Part shown: one piece after another, positions 34,231 to 44,070 of the stretch
How the letters are laid out: every line of letters starts with the position of its first letter
Position numbering within the stretch: position 1 is the first letter of the stretch
Source: Anaspis maculata
Lineage: Eukaryota; Arthropoda; Insecta; Coleoptera; Scraptiidae
NCBI GenBank assembly: GCA_949128115.1
Contig: OX421963.1
Coordinates: forward strand, 57,159,306 to 57,223,305
Direction of reading: 5' to 3'
DNA length: 64,000 nucleotides
Notes under the pieces: generated by a model
Databases searched by the model: none
The model's input: the letters and a program-made list of their open reading frames with translations, nothing else
What the model was told of the DNA's origin: nothing
Translations under genes and position numbers: made by a program

Positions 34231-34670
34231 TTTCAAAAATTTGTAACTCAGTGACGTTTTGACAAAAATAACTCAAATTCAGCATAGACTGATTTGTCAA
34301 AACTATCTACCGACCTGCCAAATTTTGTACATTCTGACCAGTGGTCTAGGAGTTATGAGGGTCAATAATTTGAAAGCATCCGAAGAAAAGTTGGCTCAAG
34401 ATGATCCCTCATAACTTCTACGCCACTGATTGGATTCTCTCAAAATTTGCATGGTTGATAGATAACTAAATAACAAACCAGCTTATGCTTAATTGGAGCT
34501 TATTTCGTCAAAACGTTCTTGAGTTACAAATTTTTGAAATCCGAAAAAAGTGAACTTTGAAGGGCTGTATCATCGTCATTAGACTGAACTTTGCAAAATA
34601 GTAAATAAGTTTTCGGCATATTTTGACAAGATCTACTTACAGTTGAATTTTTTGTATCTCATAATATTTA
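34230..34670. mobile_element. Diverged foldback, relative of the 10.36 and 59.65 kb elements
   Basis: GGTCTAGGAGTTATGAGGGT at about 34342 pairs with CTCATAACTTCTACGCCACT at 34409-34428; outer parts TTGTAACTCAGTGACGTTTT and its partner near 34500-34530 also pair. Sequence is collinear with 59740-60230 (AAAGCATCCGAAGAAAAGTTG in both). Ends are eroded. Confidence 0.65.
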
Positions 34671-34679
34671 GGTGTTCAT

Positions 34680-35980
34680 AAAACACAGTTTTTTGCGAAC
34701 ACCTGTAAGTATTCACTTGTTGTAGTGTGAGCAGTTTTTTTTATGCTAGAAAAATGTGTGATACTTCTGGGGTGTTTTTTCACAATTTCCCCTACTTTTC
34801 CTGAAGATTTAACCCAAACACTTTTTATGTCCATCATTACTGTGAAAGCAAATTCTCGTACAGACACATGTAGGTGCTTTAGTTTTGCTCATAATGAAAT
34901 GCCAACACTCGAACACATCAGCCTTCGGGGTTAAGGTATCGTACGTTGTATCGTACGTTGACATTTCTACTGCAAAATCGATAAAAACAAACAAGAGATT
35001 ATTTATTCTTCGTCAGCGGAATATCACATGCGATAGTCACCTACTTTTAATTCATATGGTGCTCATCACCATCCGTTTCTCATCGTGATAAACCTACCTA
35101 CCACCACCTAGTTAGTACCTACTGATACTGTAAAATCATTTTGCTGATTGATTATTCTCTTCAATAACAAACATCAACGGCCATTCCTATGAAATGACGA
35201 CAGAGACTTCTGCTAGTGATGGAATGCCAGTATCGATTTACGAATAAATATTCTAATAAAGGTCAATTATGTTACCAGTAGGATTTATCGTTAAGATAAT
35301 AGGATCCGTTGTACGGCGTCTAGTCATTCAAATTTATGGAAATGAAATGGCTTGCATCATCAAAAGGATTAATCACGCACTCCAGGAATCCAACATCAGT
35401 TTTTGATTATTCACTCACAGTTCAAATTTTGTTATTTTTAATAAACTGATGTCGCAATTTTAGGATACTAGTTCATAAAGGCGCGCTTGCGCGCCTTTAA
35501 CTAAAAGTCAGGTGGTCCTGAACATTGAATAAACTTGAAGATTCAATTATCTCGAAAATTGAATAATCTCAAAAACTGAATAATCTCGAAGAATGAATAC
35601 CTACTCATCACTCTTAAAATTATTCGAATTATAATTTCTCCTCAACATCACTCTTTCATCCGTTATTGTAGAATACACAATGAAAAAGAAATCAATTTTT
35701 GAGGTCATTAGCATTTCAATAACAAAGTATATAATACACTAGTTACAAAAAATATAGATTCTACTCTTCCGGTGTCCAGATCTTTGTTTTTTTGGTACAT
35801 ACTTTCAGTTCTCGGTTTTTTCCACAAAAGCTGAAACTCTGGGAACTCACTAACTCGGGAACTCAGTATGGTTCTAATCGTAACCCATACTATTTAGATT
35901 GAACAATATGCAATAATTCACAATAGGTACTTGTCAAAACAACAGGTGTCGTCACGTCTTAGGATTGTTCGTCGTTCGTC
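34680..35980. other. No gene supported
   Basis: Unique sequence. A direct CGTACGTTG repeat occurs at about 34940-34960, TAGGTA-type clusters at 35090-35125, and GGCGCGC / GCGCGCC at 35479-35498. Confidence 0.4.
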
Positions 35981-35984
35981 GGGG

Positions 35985-36320
35985 GTGGGGCAGTGCCGGA
36001 TTGGGGCCTAGGCCAACGAGGCCCGGGCCTAGGGCGGCAAAATTTTGGGGACGGCAAAATCGAGGCAATTTTCTCAATAATACTTTTATTGTGAAATTCG
36101 TCATTACCAGGTATCGTTGATTTAGCACTTCCTTTTGTTTTCAGTTTAGAAGTAGAATTTTTTCAAGTCTCATATTTTGAATTCTGATCTTTGTGATACA
36201 TTTTTGTCGAATTATTGAGGTAATAAAAACCCGGAAAAAAAGAGTTCGTTGTGATCAGTGAACATTCGTTGGTATGACTTGCTCATTGGGGGGGGGGGGG
36301 GCAAATTTGAATCAGGCCTA
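35985..36320. repeat. GGCCTAGG-rich dispersed repeat with a G14 run
   Basis: GGATTGGGGCCTAGGCC, GGGCCTAGGGCGGCAAAATT and CAGGCCTAGGGGCGGCCAAT occur within 320 bases, with 14 consecutive G at 36288-36301. The GGGCGGCxAAAAT words resemble part of the 15.4 kb palindrome (GGGGCGGCCAAAATTC), suggesting a common origin. Confidence 0.5.
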
Positions 36321-36399
36321 GGGGCGGCCAATACGTTAATTTAAATTGATTATATGCACATTTTTGCGAAATCGGATCTTGTTCCTTGTACATTATATA

Positions 36400-36521
36400 T
36401 TATTGTCTATTTATTTATTTATTTATTTATTGTTTATATTCTTCATTATTCATTTTGACGTATGTAAGTACTTGTATGCAGAAACATTAATAAATTATCT
36501 ATCTATCTATCTATCTATCTA
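36400..36521 (+). repeat. TTTA and TATC microsatellites, possible LINE tail
   Basis: A TTATTTATTTATTTATT run at 36410-36432 is followed by ~60 unique bases, AATAAATT and (TATC)n at 36495-36521. Non-LTR retrotransposons in arthropods often end in such microsatellites; no coding part of a LINE is upstream here. Confidence 0.5.
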
Positions 36522-37088
36522 ATCTGGCACTGGTGGGGTAGGCTGGTTGTGGTGGTATACGAGATTTTATATTTGCTCAGCGCTCAGAGAAAAATGTCAG
36601 GACGAAAGGGAGATGAAGTTTGGCGGTATTTCGTAAAGAAAACAGTACCGGGAAATCAAAAACGATAAAATAATCTGAATCAATTGATTAAATTGGAAAA
36701 ATCGGTTGATTTAAATCATGATTCAAATCGTGATTGACCGTGACAACTTGATTGCAATTTTGGCACCCTGCTATAAAATCCAATCCCTAATTGTTTGGCA
36801 CACTTTGGCTGATTCAAAGAAAGAAATATAAGTAACTGAAATTTTTCAGGATTATTTTCAAAAATTGATTGGGAGCGATTGTATGTACTTAATTGCAATT
36901 AATTTGCAAGTTGTAAAAGTCTCTCTACGGGCTGGTTCCCGCCAAAGAGCTTTTGTTGTGTGGAAATAAGGACGGGTTTGCGAACACTTGCAGTTGTTTT
37001 AGGTGTTTTATTCACTACTCACTACTAACTAGGTACTGTTGGTACAATTTCTCATAATTATTGTAGTTACAAACAAAGAAACGCAATA

Positions 37089-37188
37089 ATGGAGCGGAGC
37101 TCTAGCAAAACGCCGCAGGCTCACGCGAAGAGTCTAGTACCACTCTTCGGCCGGAGCGCTCGCAACACACACGACTCTAACCGAACAG
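37089..37188 (+). CDS. Candidate first coding exon, unknown product
   Basis: ATG at 37089 in the context CAATAATGG opens MERSSSKTPQAHAKSLVPL and continues with FGRSARNTHDSNRT to a strong donor, ACAG|GTGAGA, at 37189, splitting the 34th codon. GC content and codon use jump relative to the surrounding AT-rich DNA, and the frame closes soon after the donor if not spliced. The peptide is hydrophilic, serine- and basic-residue-rich, with no signal peptide or domain I recognise. The ~180 bases upstream lack repeats and could be promoter and 5' UTR. No second exon is identified on the plus strand to 64 kb; with an 18.6 kb palindrome downstream, a long first intron is possible. Best supported of the host-exon candidates, but still a prediction. 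Confidence 0.4.
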
Positions 37189-37599
37189 GTGAGAGTAATT
37201 TGTAATTTTGAACACCGAAATATGAGGAATGCCCCTAAATGCGCATCGCTCTAATAGCGCTTTTAGCTTAAAAGCGAGGTATGAATACGGCCCATTGTCA
37301 CTATTGCAATTTTGGTGTTCTAATTGACCGTTCTAACACTCGATAACAACGTAACCTAATGAGATGCACTTAGGTACTTATTTTACTTGAATTTCGAATT
37401 TCGATGAAGCTTGAAGCTTAATAATAGACAACACAACATGCAACAGTAACCTTCGCTGAGCTGAAGAGTGAGACAAATAATCGTACTCAATGTGAAAAAA
37501 AGAAAGAAAGGACCGACCGAACCTACTGCGAAATTTCCTAGTCAAATCTTGTTGGACATCTCTTTTCTAGAGTAAGGATTAGACGTAACAGGACCATGT

Positions 37600-38140
37600 A
37601 CATTGTACAGGGTGTAACCGATCACCGATCGGCCGTAAAAAAGTATACCACGTTCGTCGGGAGTGATATATAAGTGAGTGAGTGACAGAACAATGCTGAA
37701 GAAATTTGTGACTTCGATTTTTTCTGGCTGAAGAACTACCATCCAAAAAACTGTAACACTATCAACTCTGCACTAGGTACCGCAAAAAAGAATTACTCGT
37801 ATCTTCATGAAGAAAGCTTATTGCAGTCAGCACTGTTCATCACTCAGCTATAGCACGTTCCACTCTAGTGTGATTCTAGTGAGCTATGATTTTCCGAATT
37901 CCTCCTTTCTTTGTCAATTTGATTATTGTATGAATAATTCTCACGTTTCCCCGATTTTAAATAGATCTCAGATACTTACATGTAGGTATCTGAGAATCGG
38001 TATTCGGTACCGAAAAGTTAGTATCTGAGTATCGGTATCCGAAATCCTGATGGTATCGGCCGATACTGCTCTAGTTGACGGTGTCATTTTCATCACAAAG
38101 ACAGACTGCGGACTACCGTCTGACAGCGGACTAAAGTCTG
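37600..38140. other. No gene supported; degenerate GGTATCTGA repeats
   Basis: TGTACAGGGTGTAACCG at about 37607 is a CAGGGTG-type end. At 37970-38065 words such as GGTATCTGAGAATCGG and AGTATCTGAGTATCGG recur. Confidence 0.4.
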
Positions 38141-38205
38141 GCTGTCTGTGTGTCTGGCTGTGTGTGTGTTTGTGTGTGTGTGTGTCTGTTTGTAGTCTTT
38201 CACGA
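38140..38205. repeat. TG-rich microsatellite
   Basis: Mixed CTGTCTG and GTGTGTGTG runs over about 65 bases. Confidence 0.75.
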
Positions 38206-38766
38206 TAACTGCCGAACGTTGATCTGATCGACACGCAAACATTGTTTTGCTGTCGAATGACCCATTAATTTTTGGCTGTCATCTGTCAAACAGAAGTGTC
38301 TACCAAAAAATGACAGCAGCTGTATCTCACGGCACTTGACATTCAATATGTCGTTTGAAAGCCTTTGAAAAACTGTATTCAGAACAGTTGAAAGTAGGTA
38401 TTCCTTTTTCTGTAATTTTTCAAATAATAAAAAAATGTCAAAATTGAGACTTTTCCATTCAGTTATTCAAAATCTATTCAATGGAATCGAACCAAAGTCG
38501 GCATGCAGCAACACAATAAATTGATCATATCAAGGCTGCAGTTAGAGTTTGCCACCATCCCTCATAATCTCATCTCGCGCTACGAGATTTGGCGGCACTT
38601 ATTCCTCTCTTGCTCAAAAAATCTATGACGCTCACACTTTTGCTGGACAGGAGCTTTTAGTATGTTCAGCATTGCTTAGGGACCATTAATGCAAATTTTC
38701 GAAATGGAAATAGACATATTTATTCCAGGTTTCGACCAAAATTTCACCTAAAATGCCTGGACTATT

Positions 38767-39750
38767 AGTGCGGCGGCCGGCCCGGCCTAAGTGCTCGTTT
38801 TTAAGAGCGACCCAATATCGAGGTATAAAGTTGTGAGACCCATACAGATCGATTCGTAGGAAAATTCTGTATTAGAAATGGAAATTCACGACTCTCTGCT
38901 GTGGTCGTGACTAATGTTGTAGAGGAAAAACGGAGGAAAATGTTACTTTTCAAGCGCTACTTTTACCTTCTCTTATCTCAGTGTCTATAAGAGATATCGA
39001 CCTGAAATTTTCAGGAGCTGATAGCCCTGTCATTTTTCTGTAAAACTGTGTCTACAGTATCCGCCCGCTTTGATTGTTCATGATAATAAATAGACCATTT
39101 CTACCAAAATGTCAGTTTTCCAAGACATTTCTTCACGTTCAAAGCGCTATAACTCGGTTACCGTATGAGATATCGAAAAAAAGTCTCGTGTAAAAAAAGT
39201 CACCAATTTTGTAAGGAACATTTCATTCGCTGCATGTATGCACTTATCTTCAATAATAAAGCTTCCAGAAGTTATTTTGTTCATCAATGCAAGCCGCGCG
39301 CGCTGCCGCTCGCATCGCCACCCCTTGCCTCTGCCACCCGCGAGTCCCTACAAGTACTCGTCAGTCGGCTATCCACATTAGTATTTAATTACTATTTATC
39401 AAACCAATTTTCGATATTGAGTTATAGAACCTTTACAAATCGATTTCTAGGAAAATTCTACATAAGAAGTTGGAATTACGACTCGTTGCTGTAGTCGTGA
39501 CTTAATTTGTGGATAAAAATCCAAGAAAATCGCCCTGTTGATAGATGATCTGTGAAACTGTAAGCCAGCATTATGCGCCAGCTTATAAATAAATAAATAT
39601 TGTCACAATTTTTTTAAAAATCATTGTTTTCTTCTAATACATCGTCATCATCTGTGTCTACTGGCAAATGTTTCCACACAGCATCTTGCACTTGCATTCG
39701 GGAATGCAAAACATTCCCTCGCTTTTGCAGATGCATTTTTGTGTAGAACA
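38767..39750. repeat. Outer left arm, nearly identical to the outer right arm
   Basis: Across 38815-39560 only isolated mismatches to the reverse complement of 56580-57335 are seen (for example GTGACTAATG here, GTGTCTAATG there). A 109-codon frame at 39165-39494 (MRYRKKVSCKKSHQFCKEHF...) is identical residue for residue to 56648-56977 on the minus strand. It has no recognised domain, so identity more likely reflects recent arm homogenisation than a protein. Confidence 0.75.
39640..39740 (-). pseudogene. Decayed cysteine-rich / acidic C-terminus, left-arm copy
   Basis: On the minus strand, CKSEGMFCIPECKCKMLCGN is followed, after a one-base deletion relative to the right-arm copy, by LPVDTDDDDVLEENNDF. 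The frameshift causes an early stop in this copy. Differences from the right-arm copy are mostly conservative (E for K, V for L, E for D), as expected if both descend from a translated sequence. The upstream part of the same gene lies ~2.8 kb away at 42540-42692, separated by the satellite-like block. Confidence 0.55.
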
Positions 39751-39754
39751 GTTT

Positions 39755-39912
39755 TTAGCGCACTTCTCCAAACGGGAAGGCGCTTTTGTCCTCGCTTTGT
39801 CCGTCCGTCCGTCCGTCCGTCCGTCCGTCCGTCTTAGCGCACTTCTCCAAACGGGAAGGCGCTTTTGTCCTCGCTTTGTCCGTCCGTCCGTCCGTCCGTC
39901 ACAGCATCTAGT
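39755..39912 (+). repeat. 79-bp duplication with CGTC microsatellite
   Basis: TTAGCGCACTTCTCCAAACG through CTCGCTTTGTCCGTCCGTCC begins at 39755 and again at 39834, each copy ending in (CGTC)n. The opposite arm lacks it. Confidence 0.8.
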
Positions 39913-39929
39913 CCTAGACGAAAAGGTTT

Positions 39930-40680
39930 TTGCGAAAAAATTTTACTCCATTGGGTAGCTCATGACCTTGTATCCCGAACCAAGAAAAATCTTGACGAAA
40001 TAATAATAAACAATGACAATAATAACAATTTAGTGTGACGCGGCATCGCCGTTGAATGCTGCATTTCAGAAGCCGGCCTGATCTCGAAAGTTATCACATG
40101 CGAGGAAGTACCCGATCTTATCATTTTACCATAATACATATGCGGAGTTATATTTAGAGGATGATTTGAACTTTATTTCATCGAAAATTTCACATCGGTG
40201 CGAGGTGCCGATTAGTAGTTATTAATTTTTGAAAATGACTCCGAAACTACGGCTCGGCCGCAAATGATTTATTCGTTGCTTGCTGGTGCTTGATATCCTT
40301 TCCTCCGAACAAAACGAAATTCAATACAGAAAATATTTCAACTCGAATGGGTAGCTCATGGCCTTGGTACGCGAATCAAGAAAAATTTTGCCGAAATAAT
40401 CATGAACAATTACAAAAATAACATTTTGGTGTAGGGCGGCTTCGCCGATCAAGTGCTGGCATTCGCGGTAAGATGTAGAAAGTTGCGATATGCAGGCAAC
40501 TACAATTTCTTAATGAAATACATCACTGCATGTACGGCATTATATTTAGAGAACAATTTGAACTTTCTTTTGACAAAAACCCCACTTCGATCCGACCGTT
40601 AGGTCAATTGTTATCGATTTTTGAAAACGGCCGCAAAGCCACGGCTCGGCGCATATTACACGACCCTACAAATTTAAAAT
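39930..40680 (+). repeat. ~397-bp tandem repeat, two copies plus a partial third
   Basis: GGGTAGCTCATGxCCTTG begins at about 39953 and 40350; both copies continue with CCGAAATAAT, TTATATTTAGAG and CTACGGCTCGG. A third partial copy is at 41535-41685. Not coding. Confidence 0.65.
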
Positions 40681-40937
40681 CAGACGTGCCGAAATAGTAA
40701 TTGAACATTTTGAAATAGCCAATACTAGGTACCTGAAGGATAATGGCACTCAAATTACGAAACATGTTCGCTCAATAACAAAAAAAAAAGTAGGTAGGTA
40801 TCACTAAAAATCATGTGACAAGGCTACCATTTTTTCGGTTTTTCGATAAAAAAGAAATGTTCCAATTCAAAAGTGAACCCGATATTCGTGTTCAGGAGGT
40901 CGAAATCAGTTGGAGAACATTTTTTTATATAAGTAGC

Positions 40938-40958
40938 AGAATGACGCTTATGTGGCCG

Positions 40959-40997
<39 letters not shown>

Positions 40998-41704
40998 CGA
41001 GTCCGTGCAGAAATTAAGACGCTGTACTCCTTCTCGAGAATTGAAACAAGAGTCTTGGAACTTTTTTCCGATTAATAGCTGATGTCCCCAAGGGTGGCCA
41101 ATGGGCACTATTTTTGTTATCCATACATCGTTATCATTATTCTCAAAAAACAGATATCTCCTGTGCACTTCGATGAAGTTGAACTTCTCCTCGGGAAATA
41201 AAGCTACAGCCCTTGAAGATTGAACTTTATCCGGTGGATAGCTTAGGTCCTCAAGGACCAAATAGGCAGGTTGGCTTTCATAATTCGGCCGCCATCTTGG
41301 CTGCCATATTGAAATTTCTTATTAGTGGAACGATTGTCATGAAACTTGAAACTTACCCTTGTCTAGTACGATCATTCTTATTTTCAAGCCAAATTTCATG
41401 ATTGACCCACCATCTTGGCCGCCATATTGAAATCTCTTATAAGTGGAAGGATTTTCATGAAACTTGAGAGTTACGCTTGTCTCGTACGATCATTCCTATT
41501 TTCAAGCTGAGTTTCATAATTCTGCCGCCATCTTGTTATGGAAATACATCCCTACATGTACGGGAATATATTTAGAGAACAATTTGAACTTCCTTTTGAC
41601 AAAAACTCCACCTCGATACGACCTTCGAGTCAATTGTTATGAATTTCTGAAAACGACCGCAAAACTACGGCTCGGCGCATATATGACGCTTATGTGGCCG
41701 GTTC

Positions 41705-41735
<31 letters not shown>

Positions 41736-42425
41736 CGTGTAGAAACTAGGATGATGTAGTCCTTCTCGAGAATTGAAGCAAGAGCCTTGGAACTTTTTTC
41801 GATGGATAGCTGATGTCCCCCAAGGGTGGCCAATGGGCACTATTTTTGTTATCCATATATCGTTATCATTATTATCAAAAAACAGAGATCTCCTGTGTAC
41901 TTCGAAGAAGTTGAACTTCTCTTCGGGAAATAAAGCTACAGCCCTTAAAAATTGAACTTCATCCGATAGATAGCTTAGGTCCTCAAGGACCAAATAGGCA
42001 GATTGGCTTTCATAATTCCACCGCCATCTTGGCTGCCATATTGAAATTTCTTATTAGTGTAACGATTTTCATGAAACTTGGAGCTGACCTTTGTCTCGTA
42101 TGATCATTTTCATTTTCAAGCCAAATTTCATGATTCCGCCACCATCTTCGCCGCCATGTTGAAATCTCTTATAAGTGAAAGGATTTTCATGAAACTTGGA
42201 AGTTACCCTTGTCTCGGATGATCATTCTTATTTTCAAGCTGTGTTTCATGATTTCGCCGCCATCTTGGCCGCCATATTGAAATCTCTTATTAGTGGAACA
42301 ATTTTCATGAAACTTGGAACTCACCCTTGTCTAGTACGATCATTCTGATTTTCAAGCCGAATTTTATTATTCTGCCGAAATTTTGGCCGCCATATTGAAA
42401 TTGTTTGCCCAAATGACGGTAGAGT
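40938..42425 (+). repeat. 743-bp tandem duplication containing (GTCT)n and ~118-bp CCGCCATCTTGG units
   Basis: ATGACGCTTATGTGGCCGGT begins at about 40940 and 41683. Each copy has a GTCT microsatellite (40966-40998; 41704-41735), a block with GGGTGGCCAATGGGCACTAT, and a series of ~118-bp units with GCCGCCATCTTGGCTGCCAT and GATTTTCATGAAACTTGGA (starting near 41285, 41405, 41520, 42020, 42135, 42255, 42375). The units resemble those at 2.6-3.1 kb in the opposite orientation. Confidence 0.75.
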
Positions 42426-42539
42426 AGAACCCTAGTTACTTAACATCTTGCGTTCACTAATCCTTCAAAAAAGGAAGTGCGCTACTGAGCCTCATGCCTA
42501 TGAGGCATATTCGCTTGTTTTCACTGCAAATAAGATTAA

Positions 42540-42692
42540 TCAGACTTCTGATGGTGTCTGGGATTGGCGGTTTTGACATGAACATTGGATAGCAATCAAC
42601 TTAGTTTTTTTTTCCACCCACATTCCTCCAAATTCAGAGGTGGCATCGAAGGTAATACGCTGCTGATCCATAATTTCACTTGGAGGTAGCAT
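42540..42692 (-). pseudogene. Decayed element gene, TFDAT segment, left-arm copy
   Basis: Reading leftwards from 42692, directly after TTTTCATTTCAG (a good splice acceptor), a 50-residue open frame begins MLPPSEIMDQQRITFDATSE and continues FGGMWVEKKTKLIAIQCSCQ before a stop at 42540. The right-arm copy at 56023 aligns residue by residue at its start (MLFLSEKLK, stop, then HFTFDATINLEEYELKE), again directly after TTTTTATTTCAG. Conservation of TFDAT, the Ser-Glu and the acceptor in diverged copies suggests an exon of a gene that belonged to the giant element, continuing to the cysteine-rich tail. No family was recognised. The reading direction points to the element terminus in each arm. Confidence 0.45.
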
Positions 42693-42717
42693 CTGAAATG
42701 AAAATTGGGAAATAAGC

Positions 42718-43445
42718 TATATCGCGTAATAGAACCCATTAATGGCTTACCAAAGAATATGCAGTCGAAAAGAATCTCCTGTCGGAGGAATTTCTTTGGC
42801 CGATTTTTTTGTATTCAAAGTTAACTTTAGCCTAGCATCATTTAGATCAACCGCATTTTGTTGTCTATATAAGAACAACACAAATTTTCTGGCTGTGTTG
42901 ATGCTCTTTTCAACATTCTCTTTTCCAAATCTTTGTAAATTGAGATTTTTCGAATTTTTAACAAAAATGTCTCAAGCCGACTTTTTTCCGATTTTAAAAA
43001 ATGAATTTGTCGTGTCACATCCCGTCACATCCCAACACAACACTTCTTCCACGAATGAAAAGCAGTTCATATCTATTCACAAAACAGCAAAGGCTTTAAG
43101 AAAATTCTTATGCAATGAGTTGCTACAGCTTTTCATGCAATCACGCGGAATGCGACAGGACAAATATTTTTTTTTTAAATCGACAAAAATGCACATTTTT
43201 GTTACAAACTCTAAAAATCTCGACCTTCATAGATTTGGTGAAGAGAATATTGAAAACAACAACATAGCAAGAAAATTTGTATTGAATCTATAAAGGCAAC
43301 ACACTTTCTGTTGATCTAAATGATGTGAGACTGAAATTAACTTCACACACAAAAAAAAATCGAAATCGGTTGAAGAAATTCCTTCAATGGAAGATTCTTT
43401 TCGACTGCAAATTTTACGCCAACCCACTAATGAATTATTTCTCTC
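42718..43445. mobile_element. Foldback insertion, ~0.73 kb, in the left arm
   Basis: CAGTCGAAAAGAATCTCCTG (42760) and ~150 further bases pair with 43290-43420. TATATCGCG and CGCGATATA mark the ends at about 42718-42726 and 43447-43455. The right arm at 55980-55995 passes straight from CATACGCGATATACATAG into the shared sequence, so it lacks the insertion. Confidence 0.6.
42742..43293 (+). CDS. Unidentified 183-codon open frame inside the foldback insertion
   Basis: The longest open frame in the window. Its first ~60 residues (CSRKESPVGGISLADFF...NTNFLAVLMLFSTFSFPNL) are also encoded, with substitutions, by the other terminal repeat on the opposite strand (43227-43496), because the repeats are inverted copies. 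The single-copy middle (about residues 75-160) reads MSQADFFPILKNEFVVSH and later TAKALRKFLCNELLQLFMQS, with no recognised domain. Phenylalanine-rich composition (TTT/TTC-rich DNA) suggests a by-product of T-rich sequence. A small element-encoded protein cannot be excluded. Confidence 0.25.
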   Translation: MAYQRICSRKESPVGGISLADFFVFKVNFSLASFRSTAFCCLYKNNTNFLAVLMLFSTFSFPNLCKLRFFEFLTKMSQADFFPILKNEFVVSHPVTSQHNTSSTNEKQFISIHKTAKALRKFLCNELLQLFMQSRGMRQDKYFFFKSTKMHIFVTNSKNLDLHRFGEENIENNNIARKFVLNL

Positions 43446-43544
43446 ACGCGATATACATACGTACGAAGCCGTAGAGACGACATGTTGCAAATGCAAATAA
43501 ATATGTTTGGACGCTCGATATTTTTGTACATCTGTTGAATAAGG

Positions 43545-43905
43545 CGATATTTCGGCTTAATAACGCGAAATTTCGGCATAATAAGGCGATATTTCGCCTT
43601 AATAGTGCAATATATCGGCTTAATAACACGAAATTTCGGCTTAATAAGGCGATATTTCGCTTTAATAACGCGAAATTTCGGCATAATAAGGCGATATTCC
43701 GCCTTAATAGTGCATTATATCGGCTTAATAACACAAAATTTCGGCTTAATAACACGAAATTTCGGCTTGATGAGGCGATATTTCGCTTTATAACGCAAAA
43801 TTTCGGCATAATAAGGCGATATTTCGTCTAAATAAAGCAACATTTTGCCTTAATAACGCAATATTTCGCCTTAATAACACGAAATTTCGTCTTACTAACC
43901 CCTCA
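43545..43905. repeat. 21-bp minisatellite with 105-bp higher-order period, open on both strands
   Basis: About 16 units such as AATAACGCGAAATTTCGGCT and AATAAGGCGATATTTCGCCT follow one another. Units recur in blocks of five (105 bp): the run cataata-type, CCTTAATAGTGCAATATAT, AATAACACGAAATTTCGGC repeats in the same order. As 21 is a multiple of three and units lack stops in several frames, both strands encode heptad arrays: RLNNAKF-RHNKAIF-RLNSAIY on plus; NFALLKR-NIALLSR on minus. Units contain self-complementary CGAAATTTCG or CGATATTTCGCC. The mirrored array is at 55607-55905. Confidence 0.8.
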
Positions 43906-43947
43906 AATAATTTCACTAAATGTGTCTTCAAAATGGAATCTAGGAAA

Positions 43948-44070
43948 AAACGCCCCCGGAATACACACCCCCGGGAAAAAATACCCCCGGGAAAAAATAC
44001 CCCCGGGAAAAGACACCCCGGGAAAAAATACCCCCGAGAAAAAACGCATCCGGAAAAAACGCCCCCCATG
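43948..44070. repeat. ~17-bp AAAAAATACCCCCGGG minisatellite
   Basis: Seven or so units of GGGAAAAAATACCCCC type, with CCCCGGG cores (SmaI-like sites). The mirrored but longer and more diverged array is at 55440-55565. Translation would give low-complexity Pro/Gly/Lys; not a gene. Confidence 0.8.

Noticed and set aside
39165..39494. 109-codon frame repeated identically at 56648-56977 as a real gene
   Set aside because: Identity extends well beyond the frame into non-coding sequence, so it reflects similarity of the arms. No domain and basic/serine-rich random composition.
39780..39912. CRISPR-like array from regularly repeated CGTC blocks
   Set aside because: Microsatellite within two 79-bp duplicates; no distinct spacers and a eukaryotic context.
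43535..43831. Heptad-repeat proteins from the 21-bp arrays
   Set aside because: Both strands and several frames are open because of unit length and composition; no start context or flanking coding sequence.
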